This document shows positions 25,283 through 33,700 of a DNA stretch of 50,986 nt, piece by piece. Numbering within the stretch: position 1 is the first letter of the stretch; each line of letters opens with the position of its first letter. The translations under genes and the position numbers were made by a program. Location: the NCBI GenBank assembly GCA_031272275.1, contig JAISUC010000019.1:1-50986 (forward strand), read 5' to 3'. Under the pieces are notes generated by a model. That model ran no database searches and had not been told where the DNA came from. It saw only the letters and a program-made list of their open reading frames with translations. This stretch comes from Actinomycetes bacterium (GTDB lineage: Bacteria > Actinomycetota > Coriobacteriia > WRKU01 > WQUG01).

Positions 25283-26764
25283 TCAGTTCTCATACCATCC
25301 TACCGCACCGGGAGACAGGTTGATATTAATCTGCTTGACCTCCTGGTACTCTTCCAGGCCGTACTTGCCCAACTCGCGTCCGATACCGGACTGTTTGTAG
25401 CCGCCCCAGGGCGCCTCGTTATAGGTCGGGTTGTAACAGTTGACCCAGGTGATACCGGCACGGATTTCCTTGATGACCCGCAGCGCCCGGGTGATGTCTG
25501 CGGTAAACACGGCACCTGCCAGACCGTAAATGGTGTCGTTTGCCAGCGCGATGGCTTCTTGCTCGGTCGTGAAGGTTTGGATGGTGACCACCGGTCCGAA
25601 TATTTCTTCGCGCACGATGGTCATGTCCGACGTACAATCGGTGAAAATCGTCGGCTGCACATAGTAGCCGGCCGCCAGGTCACCATCTGTCAGACGCTTG
25701 CCGCCGTACGCCACGGTCGCGCCCTCGTCGATGCCCTGCTGAATATAGCCCAGCACGCGGTTCATATGGCTTTCGCTGATCAGCGGTCCCATGTCCGGGT
25801 TGTCCAGCGGATCCCCGATCGTCATCGCGGCGGCCTTTTTTACCAGCGCCTGAACAAACTCGTCCTTAAAGGACTCCTCGATGATGATGCGGCTGCCGGC
25901 ACTGCAGACCTCGCCCTGATTGAAGAAAATCCCGATCATCGCCCATTCGACCGCGCCCGTCAGGTCGGCATCAGCGAATATGACATTCGGGGATTTGCCC
26001 CCCAGCTCCAGGCCGATTTTCTTGATGTTTCCGGCGGCGGCGGTCATGATGGAACGCCCGACCTCGGTGCTTCCGGTAAAGGTCACCATGTCGACATCCG
26101 GGTTTGCCGCCAGTTCGGCGCCCACGGTGGGACCTCCTCCCATTACCAAGTTCGCAGCCCCTGCGGGAATACCCGCGGCCTCAAAGATCTCGAACAGCTT
26201 GATGGTCGAGAGCGGTGTCAAAGTCGAGGGCTTGAACACGACCGAGTTTCCCGCCGCCAGCGCCGGTGCCAGTTTCCACGCAGCCATCAACAGCGGATAG
26301 TTCCAGGGCGTGATCTGCGCGCAGACCCCCGTGGGCTCGTGCACGGTGTAGCTGTGCATATCGCCGAAGTTCGTGTTGACGTCATAGGTTTCGCCTGCGG
26401 GTTTCGTGATGTAGCCCGCATAATAGCGGAAACAGTGGATGGCGTCGTCGACGTCGCCTTCGGCCTCGCGCAGGGGCTTGCCGTTATCGATCGTGTCCAG
26501 CCGTGCCAGTTCGTCTGCGGCCTCTTCCATCAGGCTTGCGACCTTGAACATGATGTCGGCGCGCACCTGCACGTCCATGCGCCGCCACTCGCCGGTATCG
26601 TAAAAGGACTTTTTGGCGGCCGCAATCGCCGCACGGGCGTCGGCGACGTCGCCTTCTGCGACTACCGCGATGACCTCGCCGTTTGCCGGATTGGTGATTT
26701 CGCGCGTTGCACCGGACAGCGCCGGGACCCACTCCCCCGCAATGTAGTTCAGCTTTGTACCCAT
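25283..26764 (-). CDS. Aldehyde dehydrogenase, probably 4-aminobutanal dehydrogenase
   Basis: The 493-residue NAD(P)-dependent ALDH shows YIAGEWVPALSG at the start, TPWNYPLLMAAWKLAPALAAGN, FTGSTEVGRSIM, the catalytic Glu in LELGGKSPNVIFADAD, the catalytic Cys in FFNQGEVCSAGSRI and EEIFGPVV. It ends with PWGGYKQSGIGRELGKYGLEEY, as in betaine-aldehyde and aminobutyraldehyde dehydrogenases. A GGAGGAG site lies 6 bases before the ATG. Next to patA it most likely oxidises 4-aminobutanal to GABA. A degenerate copy of the dispersed motif (GGGACCCACTCCCCC, 26724-26738) falls in its N-terminal codons. Confidence 0.88.
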   Translation of the reverse strand: MGTKLNYIAGEWVPALSGATREITNPANGEVIAVVAEGDVADARAAIAAAKKSFYDTGEWRRMDVQVRADIMFKVASLMEEAADELARLDTIDNGKPLREAEGDVDDAIHCFRYYAGYITKPAGETYDVNTNFGDMHSYTVHEPTGVCAQITPWNYPLLMAAWKLAPALAAGNSVVFKPSTLTPLSTIKLFEIFEAAGIPAGAANLVMGGGPTVGAELAANPDVDMVTFTGSTEVGRSIMTAAAGNIKKIGLELGGKSPNVIFADADLTGAVEWAMIGIFFNQGEVCSAGSRIIIEESFKDEFVQALVKKAAAMTIGDPLDNPDMGPLISESHMNRVLGYIQQGIDEGATVAYGGKRLTDGDLAAGYYVQPTIFTDCTSDMTIVREEIFGPVVTIQTFTTEQEAIALANDTIYGLAGAVFTADITRALRVIKEIRAGITWVNCYNPTYNEAPWGGYKQSGIGRELGKYGLEEYQEVKQININLSPGAVGWYEN

Positions 26765-26833
26765 TCTAAACTCCTCCCCAGTGGATCATGATCGGTCAAA
26801 CCCTAACAGCCAAATCCGTCTGTGGTGCAGTAT

Positions 26834-26916
26834 GTTTTTCGTCTGTGTGGATGGATGGCGAGCGACGCGTATATGCAAATACGCGAGTCACGCCATACGC
26901 CGCACAGACGAAAAAC
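26834..26916. terminator. Long bidirectional hairpin between potD-like and ALDH genes
   Basis: GTTTTTCGTCTGTG (26834-26847) pairs perfectly with CACAGACGAAAAAC (26903-26916). The middle continues as an imperfect stem (TGGCG/CGCCA, GCGTAT/ATACGC) to a short loop near 26875. Each outer arm carries five Ts on one strand, so it can terminate transcription in either direction. Confidence 0.75.
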
Positions 26917-26949
26917 AACACCGCCACATCGTCATCCTGTGGTCCCGCA

Positions 26950-28023
26950 CTATTTTTTGAACTCCGTCCACATAGCATTATATTCCTCCAGCACATCGCC
27001 AATCGGCTGTATGTACTGGCCGTTCTGGAACACCGCCGGGTCCGGATTGCTGACCGGGTTGTTTTTGTATTCGTCGTCCAGCAGCTCGACAGCCGCCGCG
27101 TTCGGGTTCACATAGGGGTATTCGGCGCTGATTGAGGCGCTGACCTCGGGCGACAGGATGTAGTCCATGAACTTGTAGGCGTTTTCGACGTTTTTGGCTT
27201 CGACCGGGATGGCAAAGTTATCCAGGAACAGGCCCGCACCCTCGGTCGGATTCGGTACCGGGACGATGGAGGGATTCTCGCGCATGGCCAGCGCGATTTC
27301 GGCGCTCCAGGTGTATGCCACGCCGACCTCGCCTGAAATCAACAGCGATTTGGGGTTGTCGGAATCAAAGGCCTTGACGTTGGGTTTCAGCGCCAACAGA
27401 TCGGCCTTCATCTGCGTCAGCTGGTCCGGCTCGGTCGCATTGATACCGAATCCGTCTTTTTGGCCGACCATACCGACCACTTGGCGGAAGTCATCCAGCA
27501 ACAGCACCTGGCCCTCGACCTCTGGCTTCCACAGGTCCGCATAGCTGGTGATTTCAATCGGCACCAGGTCCTTGTTGTAGCACAGCGTCGCCATGCCCGC
27601 CATATAGGGCACCGAGTACTTGTTGCCCGGGTCGTATTCCTGGTTGGTGTACTGTTCGGCGATATTGCTGAAATTCGGCACCTGCGACAAATCCAGTTCC
27701 TGCAACAGGTTCTGTTCGATCATCATTTTGATCATATAGTCGCTGGGTTGCACGATGTCATAGGTCCCGGGGCTGTCGGTTTTGACCTTGTTCAGCATGT
27801 CCTCGTTACTGCTGTAGGTCGTCGCGTTGACCTTGATGCCGGTCTCGGCCTGGAAATCATCTATGACGCTTTCGGGGATATACTCGGTCCAGATGAACAG
27901 GTTCAGCTCGCCGGCATCGGCCGTATCCCCACCCGTAGCGCCTCCGCCGCAGCCGACGACCCCGACCAACAGCGCGCACACGACTGCCATAGCCAGCGCG
28001 CGCACCAAAAACCGCTTTTTCAT
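26950..28023 (-). CDS. potD: Spermidine/putrescine-binding lipoprotein (PotD/PotF-like)
   Basis: The product has 357 residues from the ATG at 28023, which has GGAGAGGAG upstream. KKRFLVRALAMAVVCALLVGVVGC is a lipoprotein signal with the lipobox cysteine, followed by a Gly/Asp linker. The mature part starts LNLFIWTEYIPESVIDDFQAETGIKV and has YDIVQPSDYMIKMMIEQNLLQ, YSVPYMAGMATLCYN and EVGVAYTWSAEIALAM, all typical of polyamine-binding proteins. It would hand putrescine to an ABC permease, but no PotABC genes are in the window. Its place upstream of ALDH and patA supports putrescine as ligand. A long hairpin separates it from the ALDH gene. Confidence 0.85.
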   Translation of the reverse strand: MKKRFLVRALAMAVVCALLVGVVGCGGGATGGDTADAGELNLFIWTEYIPESVIDDFQAETGIKVNATTYSSNEDMLNKVKTDSPGTYDIVQPSDYMIKMMIEQNLLQELDLSQVPNFSNIAEQYTNQEYDPGNKYSVPYMAGMATLCYNKDLVPIEITSYADLWKPEVEGQVLLLDDFRQVVGMVGQKDGFGINATEPDQLTQMKADLLALKPNVKAFDSDNPKSLLISGEVGVAYTWSAEIALAMRENPSIVPVPNPTEGAGLFLDNFAIPVEAKNVENAYKFMDYILSPEVSASISAEYPYVNPNAAAVELLDDEYKNNPVSNPDPAVFQNGQYIQPIGDVLEEYNAMWTEFKK

Positions 28024-28250
28024 GATGTGCTCCTCTCCGTGTGTGCTGTGCATCAAAACACCCGCGCGGTCGCGCTGTTCAGCCAACCGCCACACTTGTA
28101 TCTCTGTGCAAGACCAGCATAAACCCGCCGCCGCCACGTCGGCGCCCCGCGCAACGGATGGAAACACATTAGTAACACCGAATTCTGCCCGTGCCCACAC
28201 GCCCCCAGAGCGGGCAGGCGCCCACCTATTCCCTCACGTGGTTTTCAAAG

Positions 28251-28281
28251 CCCGGGGCGGGCTGTACCAGCCCGCCCCGGG
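28251..28281 (-). terminator. Terminator of the Trp/ECF operon, after trpB2
   Basis: CCCGGGGCGGGCTG pairs perfectly with its complement (28268-28281) across three bases (14 pairs), 13 bases after the trpB2 stop. On the minus strand it is followed by CTTTGAAAACC, a poor U-run. Confidence 0.6.
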
Positions 28282-28293
28282 ACGCCCTCGGTC

Positions 28294-29679
28294 CTACTGG
28301 ATACCCGGCAGCGACGGGATGGTCGCAAATCCGCGCTCCAGATCCTCGTCGGTCGGGATGTAGTCGGTCATGGTGCCCTCGTTGTACTGCTGATACGCCA
28401 GCAGGTCATAGTAACCGTTACCGGTCAGACCGAACAGGATCACCTTTTCCTCACCCGATTCCTTTGCCGCCAGCGCCTCGTCGATCGCGGCGCGGATGGC
28501 GTGGCTGCTTTCCGGTGCCGGCAGCGTGCCCTCCGCCCGGCAGAACTGCTCGGCTGCCGCAAAGACCGAGCTTTGTTCGACCGCGCGCGCTTCGTCGATG
28601 TGTCCGTCGTGATACAGTTGCGACAAAATGGGACTCATACCGTGATAGCGCAGGCCCCCTGCATGGTTCGCCGACGGGATGAACCCGTTACCCAGCGTGT
28701 ACATTTTCGCCAGCGGGGTGACCTGACCGGTATCACAGAAATCGTAGGCAAACCGCCCGCGCGTCATACTGGGACAGGACGCGGGCTCAACCGCGATAAA
28801 GCGCGGCGCACGCCTGCCCGCCAGTCGGTCGGCCATAAACGGCGCCATCAGCCCGCCCAGGTTCGAGCCGCCACCCGCACACCCGATGACGACGTCCGGA
28901 TACTCCCCCAGCTTTTCCATCGCGGCCGCGGCTTCCAGCCCGATCACGCTCTGGTGAATCAGGACCTGGTTCAGCACGCTGCCCAGCACGTACCGGCAAC
29001 CCTCGGTACCCACCGCGACCTCGACGGCCTCTGAAATCGCCGTGCCCAACGAGCCGTTCGGGTTGATGTGCTCGGCCAGCATCTTACGCCCGATTTGCGT
29101 GGTCTCCGACGGCGAAGCGATGACCTGGGCCCCATAGGTCTGCATGACCGTCTTGCGATAGGGCTTTTGCTCGTACGAGACCTTGACCATATAGACCTTC
29201 AGGTCCAGGTCGAAATACACGCAGGCCATGCTCATCGCCGTGCCCCATTGACCGGCGCCCGTCTCGGTCGTCAGGCAGGTCAGCCCTTGTTCTTTGGCGT
29301 AATGCGCCTGCGCAATCGCAGAATTCAACTTGTGCGAACCGGAGGTGTTGCCTCCCTCGTACTTGTAATAAATCCGCGCGGGCGTGTCCAGCGCACGCTC
29401 CAGATAATAGGCGCGAATCAACGGCGATGGCCGATACATCCGATAGAAATCGCGTACCGGTTCAGGTATCGGAATCAAACGGTCGGTCGTGTTCAGTTCC
29501 TGTTTGACCAGCTCGGTGCAAAACACCGGTTCCAAGTCCGCCACGGTCACCGGCTGCAGTGTGCCGGGATGCAGAATCGGCGCGTGGTCGGTCTGCATGT
29601 CGGCGCGCACGTTGTAAAAATGCGTCGGCAGCTCGTCTTCGCCCAAATAGGTCTTGTACGGAATCTCCATGGTGCTCAT
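28294..29679 (-). CDS. trpB: TrpB2-type tryptophan synthase beta chain
   Basis: The product has 461 residues from the ATG at 29679, with AAGGAG upstream. The long N-terminus (LPTHFYNVRADM, then LIPIPEPVRDFYRMYRPSPLIRAYYLERAL) marks the TrpB2 group rather than classic TrpB1. The PLP lysine is in GNTSGSHKLNSA, followed by TETGAGQWGTAMSMA and the GCAGGGSNLGGLMAPF phosphate loop. It joins indole with serine (or phosphoserine in some relatives) to give tryptophan. No trpA or other trp genes lie beside it. It is the last gene of the ECF operon under a Trp T-box, 89 bases after ecfT, which suggests salvage of external indole or coupling to Trp uptake. Confidence 0.9.
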   Translation of the reverse strand: MSTMEIPYKTYLGEDELPTHFYNVRADMQTDHAPILHPGTLQPVTVADLEPVFCTELVKQELNTTDRLIPIPEPVRDFYRMYRPSPLIRAYYLERALDTPARIYYKYEGGNTSGSHKLNSAIAQAHYAKEQGLTCLTTETGAGQWGTAMSMACVYFDLDLKVYMVKVSYEQKPYRKTVMQTYGAQVIASPSETTQIGRKMLAEHINPNGSLGTAISEAVEVAVGTEGCRYVLGSVLNQVLIHQSVIGLEAAAAMEKLGEYPDVVIGCAGGGSNLGGLMAPFMADRLAGRRAPRFIAVEPASCPSMTRGRFAYDFCDTGQVTPLAKMYTLGNGFIPSANHAGGLRYHGMSPILSQLYHDGHIDEARAVEQSSVFAAAEQFCRAEGTLPAPESSHAIRAAIDEALAAKESGEEKVILFGLTGNGYYDLLAYQQYNEGTMTDYIPTDEDLERGFATIPSLPGIQ

Positions 29680-29731
29680 AATCCTTCTCCTTCCGGCGTC
29701 CCTCAGACGCCACAGATAGTTATTTTTAATC

Positions 29732-29746
29732 GGGGGAGTACGTCCC
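29732..29746 (+). repeat. Dispersed motif, copy 6
   Basis: Exact GGGGGAGTACGTCCC in the 89-base gap between ecfT and trpB2. Confidence 0.85.
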
Positions 29747-29768
29747 CGCGTCCTTTGCTTCCCCGCGC

Positions 29769-30518
29769 TCAGCGCACCAGCACGGCTGCCGCGATCAATG
29801 CCGCCGCAACCAACAGGGCAACCCCGTCGCGAACCGCAAACGGGTAATCCTTGTAGCCGGAATCGCGCCTGCGCAGGTAAAATCCGCGTGCCTCGGCACT
29901 GATGGCCGCCTGGTCGATACGTCCGACCGAGCTGACCAGCAGCGGCACGCACAGCGGCAGTATCAGCGACACCCGCCGCAGGGGGTTTTTGGTGTCGAAC
30001 GGCACTCCGCGTGCCGTTTGCGCTTGGATGATGTGGGCCATCTCGCCGGTGAACACCGGGATGAAGCGCAGCGCGGTCATCAGCGTAAACGCATAGCGAT
30101 AGGGCAGTCGTGCGACCTTGACCAAAGCGCCCGACAGGTCGCTTGCCTGGGTGACCGACAACAACAACACCAGCGGCATGGTCGCATCCATCAGACGCAG
30201 GCTGACGCGTGCGGCTGTCGCCACACCGACGTCGGTCACAAACAGCCAAATCGGTGTGCCTGCGCGGATAAACAGCAGCTGCAGCACAAACAGAAAGGCA
30301 CAGACACGCACCAAAGTCCACAGCAGCCGCAACGCCACTCGACCGATTCCGCCGACAAAGCCCAGCCCCAGGCTGAATGCCAGCAACGCCGCCAAATACC
30401 AGAGGTTGCCGGTGACAAATGCCGCCACACAGACCGCAAACGCCAGCACCAGCTTGGTCAGCGGGTTCAGGCGGTGCAGGACCGAGCTCCCGTCTGTATA
30501 ATCCAGCAGGCCCGCCAT
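29769..30518 (-). CDS. ecfT: ECF transporter transmembrane subunit EcfT
   Basis: The 249-residue membrane protein has several hydrophobic segments (LVLAFAVCVAAFVTGNLWYLAALL and others) and the EcfT/CbiQ coupling motifs AQTARG (about residue 175) and AEARGF (about 218), whose ARG cores bind the ATPases. It starts LLDYTDGSSVLHRLNPLTKL, as usual for the family. Its ATG overlaps the stop of the ATPase gene before it (TAATG). It links an S component to the two ATPases of this operon and may be shared with other S components, such as QueT at 38986. Confidence 0.92.
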   Translation of the reverse strand: MAGLLDYTDGSSVLHRLNPLTKLVLAFAVCVAAFVTGNLWYLAALLAFSLGLGFVGGIGRVALRLLWTLVRVCAFLFVLQLLFIRAGTPIWLFVTDVGVATAARVSLRLMDATMPLVLLLSVTQASDLSGALVKVARLPYRYAFTLMTALRFIPVFTGEMAHIIQAQTARGVPFDTKNPLRRVSLILPLCVPLLVSSVGRIDQAAISAEARGFYLRRRDSGYKDYPFAVRDGVALLVAAALIAAAVLVR

Positions 30519-31408
30519 TATGTGACACCTCCCTGCACCACAGGACCACAGGTCCCGGACTGAACGGTCCGTGCGCTCAGCAACGGCAACACGGCGTTCA
30601 GGGCCGTTTGGATGTCGGCAGTCGGTGCCATCGCACGGCTCAGCGCGTCATCGCCGTCAGCAAAACGCAGCGCCAGCTGCACCATCTGGGGCGGTGCGAT
30701 ATGTGCCTGTCCGAACAGGTCGGCACGCCGGAACAGTTCATCGGGCGTACCGTCCGCCAACAGCCGCCCCTCGTCCATCACCAGCATGCGCCGGCAGAAA
30801 TCACCGACGACCTCCATGTCATGACAGACCATGACCACGGTGGTGCCCGCCTGATTTCTGGCCCGCACCTTGTCCATGACCAGCATGCATTCACGCCAAT
30901 CCAGACCACAGGTGGGCTCATCCAGAATCAAGACGGCGGGTTCTGCCACCAGCACCGACGCCAGCGCCAGCAATTGCCGCTCGCCCCGGGACAGTGCAAA
31001 GGGCTCCGCATCGGCGCGAAACCCGAACTCGTCGGCAATCGCCGCCGCGCGTTCCCGCTGCTCTGCCCGTGACATCGAACCGAAGCTCAAACTGAACGCG
31101 ATTTCATCCAGCACGGTGTTCTTGCTGATTTGATGGTCCGGATTCTGAAACAGCATCCCGACCCCGCCGCCTGCCGCCCGAGCCATACGGCTGGTCCGGG
31201 CAGACGCGGTCGCGACCCCGTCCAGATACACGGTACCCGACTGAGGCTTTAACAGGCCGTTCATCAACTTGGTCACCGTGGTTTTCCCGGCGCCGTTGCT
31301 GCCGACCAGCGCCGTGAACTCACCCGCGGCGATATGAAACGACAGGTCGTGCACGGCGATGCCGTCACCATAGGAATACCCGACCCGATCAAAGCGGAGC
31401 ATAGACAT
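30518..31408 (-). CDS. ECF transporter ATPase subunit (second)
   Basis: The product has 296 residues from the ATG at 31408, which lies inside the end of the preceding ATPase gene (20-base overlap). It shows Walker A GSNGAGKTT, the Q-loop FQNPDHQI typical of EcfA, signature LSRGERQLLALA and Walker B VLILDEPTCGLD, then the switch histidine in VCHDME. The EcfA-type C-terminal part follows. The signature has SRGER in place of SGGQ, a modest variation. It forms a heterodimer with the ATPase encoded upstream. Confidence 0.92.
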   Translation of the reverse strand: MSMLRFDRVGYSYGDGIAVHDLSFHIAAGEFTALVGSNGAGKTTVTKLMNGLLKPQSGTVYLDGVATASARTSRMARAAGGGVGMLFQNPDHQISKNTVLDEIAFSLSFGSMSRAEQRERAAAIADEFGFRADAEPFALSRGERQLLALASVLVAEPAVLILDEPTCGLDWRECMLVMDKVRARNQAGTTVVMVCHDMEVVGDFCRRMLVMDEGRLLADGTPDELFRRADLFGQAHIAPPQMVQLALRFADGDDALSRAMAPTADIQTALNAVLPLLSARTVQSGTCGPVVQGGVT

Positions 31409-32414
31409 CACGCTCCCCCTGTGTGTTGTGGGTTGTATCGTTCGCGGCACCGGAAAACGCGCGGCGCAGTGCCGATTCGGTTTCATCCACGGTGACCGTC
31501 AGGGGTAGCCCGGCGCCCACCGCACGGCGCAGTGCATGCGTAAACGTGGTCACACGCGGCGCGTTGACCCCGCGGGTTTCCAGGTCCTCGATGTGTTCCA
31601 GGACTGTGCGGACCGGGCCGTGATGTACCAGCCGGCCGCCGTCCATAACGCCCAGCGTGCGGGCGTAGGCACACAGCAGCATGATTTTCTGCTCGATGAC
31701 GATGACGGTGATGCCCTGTTCGCGGTTCAGGCGCTGCAGCGTCTCGAAGATTTGCACGGACGATGCCGGATCCAGCTCGCTGGTGGGCTCGTCCAGTAAC
31801 AGGACGCGCGGGCGCAAGGCCAGGGCGGCCGCCAGTGCAACCTTTTGGCGCTGCCCGCCCGACAGCGAACTGATGGTACGGCGGCGCAGGTCCGCAATAC
31901 CGACCAGATCCAGGGCGTCGGTGACGCGTCCGGGGATATCGGCTTTGGGAACGCCGAAGTTTTCCAGGCCGAACAAAACCTCGTCTTCGACGATGGCGGC
32001 GACCATCTGGGCCTCGATGTCCTGAAAGACCGTGGCGACCGTTCGCGAAATGTCGGTCAGCGACTGTTCGCAGCTGTCGCGTCCGTCCACCCGCACGGCA
32101 CCATAGAACGAGCCTTTCCAGTAATGCGGTATGACACCTGACAGGGCGGCCGCGAGTGTCGATTTGCCGGCGCCGGACGGGCCGATGATGCCGACGAAGT
32201 CGCCGGCTGCGACCTGCAGGTTGATGTCATCCAGCGCAGGGCGCGTACCTGCCGCATAGGTGAAGGACAGGCGGTCGGTCGCTATGATGGCCGATGTGTG
32301 CGGGGCGGCTGCGGTGCCGGTTGCCGTGCCGGTCGCCGTTTCGGCTGCAGTTTCGGTTGCTGTTGGAGTCACGTCGTGTGCCTTCACAATCCGTCGGACG
32401 TCTGTCGTCCGCAC
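31389..32414 (-). CDS. ECF transporter ATPase subunit (first)
   Basis: The product has 341 residues from a GTG at 32414 directly after the stop of the S-component gene. Visible are Walker A GPSGAGKST, Q-loop FQDIEAQ, signature LSGGQRQKVALA, Walker B VLLLDEPTSELD and a Q in VIEQKI where the switch histidine normally lies. The first 40 residues are a low-complexity Thr/Ala repeat (TATETAAETATGTATG) encoded by short DNA repeats, so a later start is possible. The His-to-Gln change suggests that this half of the ATPase pair is the less active one. Confidence 0.9.
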   Translation of the reverse strand: MRTTDVRRIVKAHDVTPTATETAAETATGTATGTAAAPHTSAIIATDRLSFTYAAGTRPALDDINLQVAAGDFVGIIGPSGAGKSTLAAALSGVIPHYWKGSFYGAVRVDGRDSCEQSLTDISRTVATVFQDIEAQMVAAIVEDEVLFGLENFGVPKADIPGRVTDALDLVGIADLRRRTISSLSGGQRQKVALAAALALRPRVLLLDEPTSELDPASSVQIFETLQRLNREQGITVIVIEQKIMLLCAYARTLGVMDGGRLVHHGPVRTVLEHIEDLETRGVNAPRVTTFTHALRRAVGAGLPLTVTVDETESALRRAFSGAANDTTHNTQGERDVYAPL

Positions 32415-33059
32415 CTATGCGGCTGCCGGGGCGGCGACGTCGCGCTTCAGCACCTTGCGCAGCGGCACGTACAGGGCGCTGACGATAACCGTGTTCAGCG
32501 CGGCCGTACAGAGCACTATCGGGATATAGGCGACCAGGCTGGATGCCTCGGCACCGGCGAACACGAACAGGCAGACCACAAAGCTGCCGCCTGAAATCAC
32601 GGTGGACACAAAGGTGCCGATGGCCGGCATCGCGTCCAGTTTTCCGATGCGCAGCGGCAGACGAATCAGCGCCGCCATCGCCAGCGCGCCCAACAGCTCG
32701 GAAATGAAGTTCAGATAAGGCGTTCCCGGCAACAGTTGGCAAATCGCCCCGGTGATCAGACCGATGATACCCGCCTGCACCAGGTTCGGTCGAATCAGCA
32801 AAATGGCCAAGCAATACATCGCGATGATGAAGTTCGGTTTCATGCCGAAAAAGTTTATGACGCTGCCCACCGTCATTTTCAACACCGCACCTGCCGCCAA
32901 CAACACCGCGACCAGAATCAGCGAAGAAATGTCCATCCCGCGTCGTGTGGTCGCCGGTGTCGCCACCTGCCGCGCCGCTTGGCGCGGCTGCGGGTGTGCG
33001 TCGCCCCGTGTTTCGGCTGTTGTCCGTACCTCGTGTGTTCCTTGACGTTCTGTGCCCAT
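32415..33059 (-). CDS. TrpP-like membrane protein, S component of a tryptophan/indole ECF transporter
   Basis: The product has 214 residues from the ATG at 33059, with GAGAGGAG upstream. A roughly 40-residue hydrophilic N-terminus precedes MDISSLILVAVLLAAGAVLKM. The core FFGMKPNFIIAMYCLAILLIRPNLVQAGIIGLITGAI, then NFISELLGALAMAAL, follows the Bacillus TrpP pattern (GMKPD, AILL, GIVTG, PN-I), with 5-6 membrane segments. It is the first gene after a T-box whose specifier reads UGG (Trp), and is followed by two ECF ATPases and EcfT. Tryptophan is the likely substrate; indole is possible given TrpB2 in the same operon. Confidence 0.82.
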   Translation of the reverse strand: MGTERQGTHEVRTTAETRGDAHPQPRQAARQVATPATTRRGMDISSLILVAVLLAAGAVLKMTVGSVINFFGMKPNFIIAMYCLAILLIRPNLVQAGIIGLITGAICQLLPGTPYLNFISELLGALAMAALIRLPLRIGKLDAMPAIGTFVSTVISGGSFVVCLFVFAGAEASSLVAYIPIVLCTAALNTVIVSALYVPLRKVLKRDVAAPAAA

Positions 33060-33201
33060 GGTCCTGCTCCTCTCATTCCGGCGCGCAGGCCGCCGGCCCG
33101 TTACCGACGTACTCTCTACGCGCACTTGAAGTGGGTGCAAGGACGGGTGGTCTGTGTCCGCGGTGCCGGCCAATACTCGGCTGATTCGACACATTCGACA
33201 C

Positions 33202-33494
33202 AAAAAAACCTGTCCTTGCTGTAAGGACAGGCTGTGCCTGCGGTGCCACCTTACTTGACCTCGGGTTACCCCAAAGGCCCCCTTTAAGGGCGCTATCACG
33301 CCCCCTGCCACTGACGCGGGCTCACGGTCCGGATACTGGGTCGCGCGTTGCCGGAAACCGGCGCCTGCGACTGTTCCCCTTTCCCTCGGCAGTCCATTTA
33401 CCGACCGGCTTGATACGGGATTCTCAGCTCCCCCGCTCTCTGTAAACGCCCATGTCGGCTTGATTTCTGCCTCAACGGTTTGGGTTATTCAGTT
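33202..33494 (-). ncRNA. T-box riboswitch specific for tRNA-Trp
   Basis: Read on the minus strand, the leader has the Stem I motif AGAGAGCGGGG followed by GCTGAGA, then a specifier loop with TGG (33396-33394) followed by A. Next comes the T-box AAGGTGGCACCGCA (33252-33239), then a terminator: CCTGTCCTT/AAGGACAGG with seven Ts (33231-33202). The base after TGG in the T-box is C, which matches a tRNA ending GCCA, as tRNA-Trp does. Uncharged tRNA-Trp would stabilise the antiterminator and turn on the TrpP-like/ECF/TrpB2 operon. Confidence 0.92.
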
Positions 33495-33500
33495 GGGTGC

Positions 33501-33529
33501 ATCTTACAGGGAACCCGGGGACTTGTCAA
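33501..33529 (-). promoter_or_regulatory. Promoter of the Trp T-box operon
   Basis: On the minus strand TTGACA (33529-33524), a 17-base spacer and TAAGAT (33506-33501), placing the transcript start about 33494, just ahead of the T-box. Confidence 0.88.
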
Positions 33530-33603
33530 ACGAAATTCCCAACTTTTTCAAAAAAGTTCGGACAGGCGGTGCGCCCGGCACGCCCGCAGTGCATCCCCCC
33601 CGC

Positions 33604-33640
33604 GTCATTGCGAGCGGTCGTTAGACCGCGTGGCAATCCA
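33604..33640. repeat. GGATTGCC/GCAATGAC palindromic repeat, copy B
   Basis: GTCATTGCGAGCGGTC, a short loop, then GACCGCGTGGCAATCCA. It has the same ends as copies A and C and a different stem. Confidence 0.75.
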
Positions 33641-33668
33641 CCGAGGCGAGCAGCTATGCTCGCCTCGG
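33641..33668. repeat. Perfect 12-bp hairpin adjoining the palindromic repeat
   Basis: CCGAGGCGAGCA, loop GCTA, TGCTCGCCTCGG. It lies 32 bases beyond the stop codon of the CDGSH gene, so it may terminate that gene, although no U-run follows. Confidence 0.7.
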
Positions 33669-33700
33669 ATCAATCACTCGGGTGCGCGCACAGCGCACCC

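Noticed and set aside
25280..26791. Plus-strand open frame of about 500 codons opposite the ALDH gene
   Set aside because: Antisense shadow of a clear aldehyde dehydrogenase.
29680..30549. Upstream extension of the trpB2 frame to 751 codons
   Set aside because: The extra 290 codons overlap ecfT in another frame and have no similarity to anything; the ATG at 29679 has a good ribosome-binding site and gives the normal TrpB2 length.
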